Source of the DNA: UBA4655 sp964585575
GTDB lineage: Bacteria > Planctomycetota > Planctomycetia > Pirellulales > UBA1268
DNA length: 11,395 bases
Reading direction: 5' to 3'
NCBI GenBank assembly: GCA_964585575.1
Contig: CAZPEM010000107.1
Location: 1-11,395, forward strand
Below the pieces are notes generated by a model. It was not told the origin of the DNA and ran no database searches. It saw nothing but the letters and a program-made list of their open reading frames with translations. Below are positions 6,548-11,395 of the stretch, piece by piece (position 1 is the first letter of the stretch; each line of letters opens with the position of its first letter). Made by a program: the position numbers and the translations under genes.

Positions 6548-8542
6548 TCAGCGGCCGCCGCGTATCCGCCCGATCGCCTCCTCGGCGGCCTCCCGAACGG
6601 CGGCCACGGGGTCGTCCTCGGCAACCATCTCGAGCAAGGCGATCGAATCCGACGCCCCCCGGCCGATGTCGCCAAGCGCCGTCGCGGCCTCGAGCCGTGC
6701 CAGGTCTCGATCCGACTTGAGCGCCTTGTTGAGCAGGGGAACCGCCTTCGCGTAGAGCTCTTTGCGATCCGGCTCGATCTTCAGCCCCGCCCAGGCAGCG
6801 ACGGTGGCCGCGAAGGGATCGGTGCTGTCGACGAGCCGGTGAAGCGTCTCCGCAGCCGGCTTCGCGGCCTTGCCGATGCTGCCGAGCGCGTAGACCACGG
6901 TGAGGAGCGGCGCGCGGACCGCCCGCTCCTCGGTGTCGATCCCGTCGTCCCCGCCGTCGCCGGCGGTCGCCGACAGTTCGGCCTCCTTGTCGAGCCGTTT
7001 CAGGAGCGCTGGCACGGCGGTGGCAGCCTCCGCTCCGAGGCCGGCGATGGCGAACGCGGCGTCGCTGCGGACGGCGGGGTTCGCGTCGTCGAGCGATTCG
7101 ACCAGCTTCGCGAGCGCCGGCTTGGCGATGGGGCCCAGTTCCGCGAGCACCTCGAACGCGACGGCCCGCCGCTCGGCATCGGCGAGCGCCGCCGTCACCG
7201 GCCCGACGGCGTCCGCACCGAGCCGCACGAGGGCGACCGCGGTCGATCGACGGACGTCGGGATCGGAATCCTCGAGGAGCGCGACGAAACGTTCCGCAAG
7301 CGGCCCGCCCGCACCGGCCGGCAGGTCGTTCACGAGTTCGGAAAGTCCCGAGACCGCCCCTTGACGGATCGTGGGATCGGGCGATTCGAGCCCCTTCTGC
7401 AGCCGGCCGACCGCGTCGGCCACGACCGCGGCGTCGTCGGGACGGATGCGGGCCCTCGCCCACGAGGCGGCGGCCGCGACCACCGCGTTCTCCGATTTCA
7501 GCATCGGCTCGAGGGCCGCGAAGCCCTTCGCGGAGCGGATCTTGCCGATCGCGTAGACCGTGGCCGGGTGGAGCACTCGCTCGTCGGCATTGGTCGAGCT
7601 GGTGATGGCGATCAACGTGTCGACGGCCGGCGAAGCCCGCTCGCCGATCGCCGCCAGCGCCATGATCGCCTGCAGCCTCACGTCCGGCTCCTCCTTCGCG
7701 GCGAGGATCGTGAGCTTCGGCACGGCCGCGGCGGCGGCCGGCCCGATCTCCGCCAGCGCCAACGTCGCCCAGTACCGGGCCTTCGGATGCTCGAGCGACT
7801 TCACGAGAAACGGCACCGTCTTCTCGCCCATGTCTGCCAGCGAGTGGAGCGCGGGGAACACCACCGACGGATCCTCGTCGGCGAGAAGAGAGCTTGCGAT
7901 CTCGACGAGTTTTTCCTGGTCGGTGTGGATTGACTGCAGGCTGCGGATGGCGGCCCGGCGAACGCGGGGGTCCTTGTGAACGATGCAGTCGGCGAGAGGC
8001 TGCACGGTCGAGGCGTAGAGCTTGGCGGTCTCGGCATCGATCGCCGAGGGCGGCCGCTGGTCGTCCGATCGGATCCGTCCCATCGCCGCGGCGGCCTGCG
8101 TGACGACGATCGGGTCGGTATCCGAGAGCGCGGCGACGAGTTTCGGAATCGCCGCGACGGCGGCCTCGCCGACCAGGCCGATCGATCGCGCGGCGTGCCA
8201 GCGGACGGCCGGCTGTGGATCATCGAGCGCGTCGAGCAGGGTCTGGAGCGACTTCTTCCCCTTCGAACCGAGCGTGCCGATCGAATCGATCGTGGCGATC
8301 ACCGCGTCCTCCCCGTCCGCCCGGTCCGACACGGCCGCCCGGTCCGACACGGCCGCCCCGGCCGACACGGCCGACACGTCCGACACGGTGCCGCCCGCCG
8401 GAGCCGCCGGCTTGCGACTACACCCGCCGAGCGGCAACGCCACGATCGCGAGAAAACCGGCCAGCGAGACATTCATCAGAAGGTTCCAACGCGCGGAAAG
8501 CCGCGTCAGCCAGAATGGGTGCATCGAAGCGTGTCCGCGCAT
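6548..8542 (-). CDS. Lipoprotein made of HEAT repeats
   Basis: The product is 664 residues from the ATG at 8542. The N-terminus has a basic region (RLSAR), a hydrophobic stretch and a lipobox LGGC with the lipidated cysteine at C41 followed by Ser. It should therefore be a lipoprotein anchored to a membrane, facing the periplasm. Residues 42-74 are an Ala/Ser/Asp linker containing a six-residue repeat. The rest is an array of a dozen or more HEAT (PBS-lyase-like) repeats, typified by DPQPAVRWHAARSIGLVG, DPRVRRAAIRSLQSI and NPAVRSDAAFAIAGLG. An acidic insertion (ATAGDGGDDGIDTEER) interrupts the array. HEAT solenoids bind partner proteins; none is evident here. The start is not certain: 8542 has AGGGA 10 bases upstream; 8524 is possible; 8476 would remove the positive charges of the signal peptide. 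The gene is divergent from the exported protein at 8672. Confidence 0.88.
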   Translation of the reverse strand: MRGHASMHPFWLTRLSARWNLLMNVSLAGFLAIVALPLGGCSRKPAAPAGGTVSDVSAVSAGAAVSDRAAVSDRADGEDAVIATIDSIGTLGSKGKKSLQTLLDALDDPQPAVRWHAARSIGLVGEAAVAAIPKLVAALSDTDPIVVTQAAAAMGRIRSDDQRPPSAIDAETAKLYASTVQPLADCIVHKDPRVRRAAIRSLQSIHTDQEKLVEIASSLLADEDPSVVFPALHSLADMGEKTVPFLVKSLEHPKARYWATLALAEIGPAAAAAVPKLTILAAKEEPDVRLQAIMALAAIGERASPAVDTLIAITSSTNADERVLHPATVYAIGKIRSAKGFAALEPMLKSENAVVAAAASWARARIRPDDAAVVADAVGRLQKGLESPDPTIRQGAVSGLSELVNDLPAGAGGPLAERFVALLEDSDPDVRRSTAVALVRLGADAVGPVTAALADAERRAVAFEVLAELGPIAKPALAKLVESLDDANPAVRSDAAFAIAGLGAEAATAVPALLKRLDKEAELSATAGDGGDDGIDTEERAVRAPLLTVVYALGSIGKAAKPAAETLHRLVDSTDPFAATVAAWAGLKIEPDRKELYAKAVPLLNKALKSDRDLARLEAATALGDIGRGASDSIALLEMVAEDDPVAAVREAAEEAIGRIRGGR
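8319..8390. repeat. 18-bp in-frame tandem repeat in the HEAT lipoprotein linker
   Basis: GCCCGGTCCGACACGGCC occurs exactly twice (8319-8336, 8337-8354). A third copy with two changes follows (8355-8372), then a more diverged stretch with CCGACACG cores to 8390. In the protein it encodes the six-residue unit AAVSDR repeated between the lipidated cysteine and the first HEAT repeat. The unit length is a multiple of three, so copy-number change would lengthen or shorten the tether without breaking the frame. Confidence 0.75.
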
Positions 8543-8624
8543 GGTTTGGATGTCCCTGGAATAGGAATGACCCGGCCGAAAAAGCAGAAAATTGGTTCGC
8601 TGGATGCCGATCGACGTGCAAAAG

Positions 8625-8630
8625 TATACT
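8625..8630 (+). promoter_or_regulatory. Probable -10 box of the exported protein gene at 8672
   Basis: TATACT matches 5 of 6 bases of the sigma-70 -10 consensus and lies in the most AT-rich part of the 129-base divergent gap (8543-8671). Transcription would start near 8637, giving a leader of about 35 bases with a GGAAG ribosome site before the ATG at 8672. I see no good -35 hexamer at the usual distance. No equally clear promoter was seen for the divergent HEAT gene. Confidence 0.45.
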
Positions 8631-8671
8631 GCATGGAACGTTGTCCAGAGCCTCCCACCAACGGAAGTCGC

Positions 8672-9373
8672 ATGACTGCCAAACGATCGAATTCGGTCCC
8701 CCGGCCCGGCCGGTGTGCCGTACATCCCGGTTCCGCGGCGGTATTTACGGCGGTCACCGCCACCATGGGCCTCGCGTCGGCCGTCGCCTTCGGCCAGTGG
8801 GGCATGGGCTTCAATCGGGGCGGGTATGCCTCGACGGCCGAACAGGCCGCCGCCTACGGCATGTCGGAGATGATGCGGGCTCAGGGCTACCAGAACCTCG
8901 AGAATTCCGAGGCGGCGAAAAACTGGCAGCAAGTCAAGTCGATGGAGTACGACAACCGGAAGAAGTGGACCGAGACCTACTTCGAAAACCGGAAGATGAA
9001 CCGCGAGTACCGTGCCGCCGAGGAGGGGCCGCGGGTGACTCAGGAGCAGGCGATCCGGCTGGCGAAGATGGCGGCGCCGCCACGGCTCCAGTCCACCGAA
9101 CTCGATCCTGTCACCGGCCACATCCAATACCCGGTCGTGCTCACCGACAAGCCCTTCGATCCCTACCGGGAGAAGCTCGACTCGATGTTCGCACGGCGGG
9201 CGGCCACCGGCGGGAGCATGGACTACCAGGAATACTCCCAGATCCAGGGCACCGTGGACGAGTTCCTGGTCGCGCTGAAGTCGCGGGCGTCGAAGTATGC
9301 CGCCGGCGAGTATGGACGGGCGCGAACGTTCCTCGAGAGCCTCGCCCACGAACTGAAGTTCCCGGCCGGCTAG
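8672..9373 (+). CDS. Exported protein of unknown function
   Basis: The product is 233 residues. The start is the ATG at 8672, with GGAAG about 5 bases upstream; an upstream in-frame ATG at 8633 falls at the predicted transcription start and is less likely. Residues 1-41 are a long signal peptide: a basic start (TAKRSNSVPRPGR), a hydrophobic core (AAVFTAVTATMGLASAVA) and a cut near FGQ. The mature protein begins with a Gly-rich stretch (WGMGFNRGGYAS). A helical, highly polar segment follows (GYQNLENSEAAKNWQQVKSM, then DNRKKWTETYFENRKMNREY), probably a coiled coil. The C-terminal half has PVVLTDKPFDPYREKLDSMF and a final helical part. I recall similar Q/Y/E-rich exported proteins as planctomycete-restricted hypotheticals, but no function is known to me. 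It is divergent from the HEAT lipoprotein and shares its stop-codon bases with the glycosyltransferase. Confidence 0.82.
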   Translation: MTAKRSNSVPRPGRCAVHPGSAAVFTAVTATMGLASAVAFGQWGMGFNRGGYASTAEQAAAYGMSEMMRAQGYQNLENSEAAKNWQQVKSMEYDNRKKWTETYFENRKMNREYRAAEEGPRVTQEQAIRLAKMAAPPRLQSTELDPVTGHIQYPVVLTDKPFDPYREKLDSMFARRAATGGSMDYQEYSQIQGTVDEFLVALKSRASKYAAGEYGRARTFLESLAHELKFPAG

Positions 9374-10695
9374 CCGCGAACCGGGGCCCCCGTCGCGGCA
9401 TAGAGTTCGGCATGCCCCTCGGCCATGCGGATGCGGCTGAAGCGTTCGCGGGCTCTCGTGAATCCTTCACGTCCGAGCGATGAGGCAAGGGAGACGTCGT
9501 CCTGCACCGCAGCGAGCGTGCGGGCGAGATCGCCAGCATCGTTCGGACGGTGGAGCAGCCCCGCGGCGCCGCCGGCTCCGTCCGGCCGAACGTACTCCGG
9601 CAGGCTCCCATCGTCGGCCGCAACCACCGGCACGCCGGCCGCGAATGCCTCGAGCACGGGGATGCCCTTCGCCTCTGGATGCGTGGCCGGCATCGCGAAC
9701 ACGTCGATCCCACGAAGGAGGTCGACCTTGCCTCGCAGGTCGACCTGGCCGAGCCAGCGGAAGCGATCGGCCATGCCGAGCAGCCTGGCACGCTCGAGGC
9801 ATCCGGCGACATAGCGTCGCTCCGCATCCACGGTCGCCCCCGCGGCGAGCAGTTCGACATCACGGCCTTCCGCCGCAAGTCGGCCGACCGCCTCGACGAG
9901 CAGGCGCAGCCCCTTCTCCGGGCAGGCCCTCGCGAGGGAGCCGACGACGAACCGTCCGCCGCGGTCCTTCCGCCGCCGCGAAAGATCGGGCGGCGCCATC
10001 GAAAACAATTCCATGTCGACGCCGTGGGGCACGACGGCGATCCGCTCCCTCGAAACGGCCAGCCTCGACGCCATGAAGCCTGCATAGAACTCGTTGAGCG
10101 CCACGAACCGGTCGATCGACTTCGCGTTCTCCGCGAGCAGGGCCTCGGCCCGCGAGCGGTGCGGCTCGGGGAGCTGGCCGATGAAGAGATCCTCGCCGGA
10201 GAGCGTGCAGACGATCCCCGCGCCGGTCGCTCGCTTCACGCGGCCGGCGAGCCCCGAGAGGAGCATGTTCGAAAGGTGCACGATGTCGGGCTTCACCTCG
10301 TCGGCGAGCCACCGCGCGAGCTTCTCCAGTTCCTTGTGCTGGCGGCCCCGCTCCCCCTCGAGGCTCGAGACGGTGAGCGGCCCGAGATCCGACGGTCGCG
10401 TCGAACCGGTCCGCCGCGAAAGCCATTCGAGCAGCCCACGGGAGTCGAGCAGGCGGTCGAGCCAGGCCGGCGTGTGACGAAAGACCGCCAGATGCTCCTG
10501 GAGCCAGACGTTCACGCCCCCGAGCACGATCCGCCGCTCGGCCACGTTCTCCTCGTCGGTCGTGGTGGGCACGTAGGCCGGCAAGAGCATCACGTCGAGC
10601 CCGCGGTCACGGAGCGACCGCACGAGGGCATTGTCGTGGAGACAGGATCCGCAGATCCGCCCACCAGCACCGGCGGTGATATGGACGATCCGCAC
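9370..10695 (-). CDS. GT4-family glycosyltransferase with N-terminal CGSC motif
   Basis: The product is 441 residues with a GTG start at 10695, 6 bases after the mnmG stop; a G-rich site lies about 11 bases before it. It has a GT-B fold layout. The N-terminal acceptor domain begins MRIVHITAGAGGRICGSCLH, and the C-terminal donor domain contains FVVGSLARACPEKGL and the EX7E motif at E341/E349 (EAKGIPVLEAFAAGVPVV), typical of retaining GT4 enzymes using nucleotide sugars. VVPHGVDMELF is the usual inter-domain segment. No membrane helix is seen, so it is cytosolic or peripheral. The C15-G-S-C18 pair within the N-terminal glycine loop is unusual for GT4 and could bind metal or form a disulfide. 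The acceptor and sugar are unknown. It may be cotranscribed with mnmG, but the functions are unrelated. Confidence 0.92.
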   Translation of the reverse strand: MRIVHITAGAGGRICGSCLHDNALVRSLRDRGLDVMLLPAYVPTTTDEENVAERRIVLGGVNVWLQEHLAVFRHTPAWLDRLLDSRGLLEWLSRRTGSTRPSDLGPLTVSSLEGERGRQHKELEKLARWLADEVKPDIVHLSNMLLSGLAGRVKRATGAGIVCTLSGEDLFIGQLPEPHRSRAEALLAENAKSIDRFVALNEFYAGFMASRLAVSRERIAVVPHGVDMELFSMAPPDLSRRRKDRGGRFVVGSLARACPEKGLRLLVEAVGRLAAEGRDVELLAAGATVDAERRYVAGCLERARLLGMADRFRWLGQVDLRGKVDLLRGIDVFAMPATHPEAKGIPVLEAFAAGVPVVAADDGSLPEYVRPDGAGGAAGLLHRPNDAGDLARTLAAVQDDVSLASSLGREGFTRARERFSRIRMAEGHAELYAATGAPVRG

Positions 10696-10701
10696 GCTGG
10701 G

Positions 10702-11395
10702 CTATCCCCCGCGGGCGTCGAGGTGGAGCAGCACGACCGCGAGGTCGGCCGGCGTGATGCCGCTCACCCGGCCCGCCTGGTCGAGCGTTCGCGGGCGGAC
10801 GCGATCGAGCTTTTCCCTGGCCTCGGCCCGGAGGTGACGGACGGCGGCGTAGTCGAGCCCGTCGGGGATGATCCTGCCGCCGAGCTTCCGCCGCCGCTCG
10901 ACCTGCTCCCGCTCGAGGGCGACGTAGCCGGCGTAGCGGATGTCGTGGCAGACCTGCCTGGCGACCTCCGAGTCGACGGAATGCAGTTCGGGCGAGAAGC
11001 GGAGACAGTCGTCCCAGCTCGTCTCCGGTCGCTTGAGCAGGTCGGCAAGCGGGACGCCGTCGGCCCGCGTCGCGGCGAGCTTTGCGAGCACGGCGTCGAT
11101 CGAGGCCTGCTTCTCGGCCAGCCGCGTCGCCCGCTCGGCGCAGGCGAGCCCGAGCCGCGAGGCTCGCGGCGTCAGCCGGCGGTCGGCGTTGTCGTGCCGA
11201 AGCGCCAGCCGGTGCTCCGCGCGGCTCGTGAACATGCGATAGGGCTCGTCGACGCCGCGGGTGACGAGATCGTCGATGAGGACGCCGATGTAGGCATCGT
11301 GGCGGTCGAGGACGAGCGGCTCGCCGCCGCGGCGGGAGATCGCCGCGTTGACGCCCGCGAGAAGGCCCTGGGCGGCCGCCTCCTCGTAGCCGGTC
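10702..11395 (-). CDS. mnmG: C-terminal part of tRNA uridine-5-carboxymethylaminomethyl modification enzyme MnmG
   Basis: About 230 C-terminal residues are present; the frame runs off the right edge with no start in the window. MnmG (GidA) is an FAD enzyme that, with MnmE, adds carboxymethylaminomethyl or aminomethyl groups to the wobble uridine (U34) of some tRNAs in the cytosol. Family signatures are plain: TGYEEAAAQGLLAGVNAA, AYIGVLIDDLVTRGVDEPYR, MFTSRAEHRLALRHDNADRR and the C-terminal helical domain with IRYAGYVALEREQVER, IIPDGLDYAAVRHLRAEARE and GRVSGITPADLAVVLLHL. That last domain contacts MnmE and tRNA in known structures. The protein ends at DARGG (stop 10702-10704). An internal Met near 11235 is not a start. 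The glycosyltransferase GTG follows 6 bases later. Confidence 0.96.
   Translation of the reverse strand, partial: TGYEEAAAQGLLAGVNAAISRRGGEPLVLDRHDAYIGVLIDDLVTRGVDEPYRMFTSRAEHRLALRHDNADRRLTPRASRLGLACAERATRLAEKQASIDAVLAKLAATRADGVPLADLLKRPETSWDDCLRFSPELHSVDSEVARQVCHDIRYAGYVALEREQVERRRKLGGRIIPDGLDYAAVRHLRAEAREKLDRVRPRTLDQAGRVSGITPADLAVVLLHLDARGG

Noticed and set aside
6373..6675. A 100-codon minus-strand frame in the gap after the HEAT gene
   Set aside because: Nearly half of it overlaps the HEAT gene in another frame, and the remainder shows no motif, no ribosome site and no coding bias.
5651..7933. A 760-codon open frame on the plus strand opposite leuC, the methyltransferase-like gene and the HEAT gene
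   Set aside because: It crosses three well-supported minus-strand genes and two intergenic gaps. Its product is the Arg/Gly/Asp-rich string expected from the antisense of GC-rich coding DNA, with no family motif.
7976..8671. An upstream extension of the exported protein frame on the plus strand
   Set aside because: It overlaps the HEAT gene on the other strand and is rich in HGRPVRHGRP-type repeats produced by the 18-bp repeat. The signal peptide, ribosome site and -10 box all place the start at 8672.
8543..9349. An upstream extension of the HEAT lipoprotein frame
   Set aside because: It runs antisense through the exported protein gene. The lipobox signal peptide fixes the true N-terminus close to 8542-8524.

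Overview
The window is GC-rich chromosomal DNA, and the genes have strongly G/C-biased third codon positions. The organism is most likely a planctomycete (Pirellulales-like). I infer this from the gene content: a lipoprotein built of HEAT repeats, a compact TPR protein beginning MTTRREKILAML, an exported DUF11-like protein, a GT4 glycosyltransferase with an N-terminal CGSC motif, and an exported unknown protein rich in Q, Y and E. No database search was possible. I see no mobile element, CRISPR array, tRNA or rRNA.

Layout, left to right. Positions 3-257 hold the 3' end of a plus-strand gene of unknown function. It converges on a long minus-strand series that reads right to left: a Rossmann/methyltransferase-like protein (6307-5744), leuC (5682-4270), leuD (4181-3570), an exported unknown protein (3573-2548, overlapping leuD by ATGA), a small TPR protein (2528-2205), biotin synthase bioB (2109-1102) and an exported DUF11-like protein (977-294). 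Right of this series is a minus-strand HEAT-repeat lipoprotein (8542-6548). It is divergent from a plus-strand exported protein (8672-9373), which itself ends tail-to-tail, within a shared CTAG, with a minus-strand GT4 glycosyltransferase (10695-9370). That gene follows the 3' part of mnmG (10702 to the right edge) after 6 nt.

Function. LeuC and LeuD form isopropylmalate isomerase of leucine biosynthesis. BioB makes biotin, and MnmG modifies the tRNA wobble uridine. The remaining genes encode exported or scaffold-type proteins whose roles cannot be read from sequence. The core is ordinary housekeeping DNA, and I found no convincing new multi-gene system. The points worth a second look are small: tandem perfect hairpins after bioB, a possibly leaderless leuC start, an exported protein translationally coupled to leuD, a CxxC motif in the glycosyltransferase, and stop codons shared in one palindrome.
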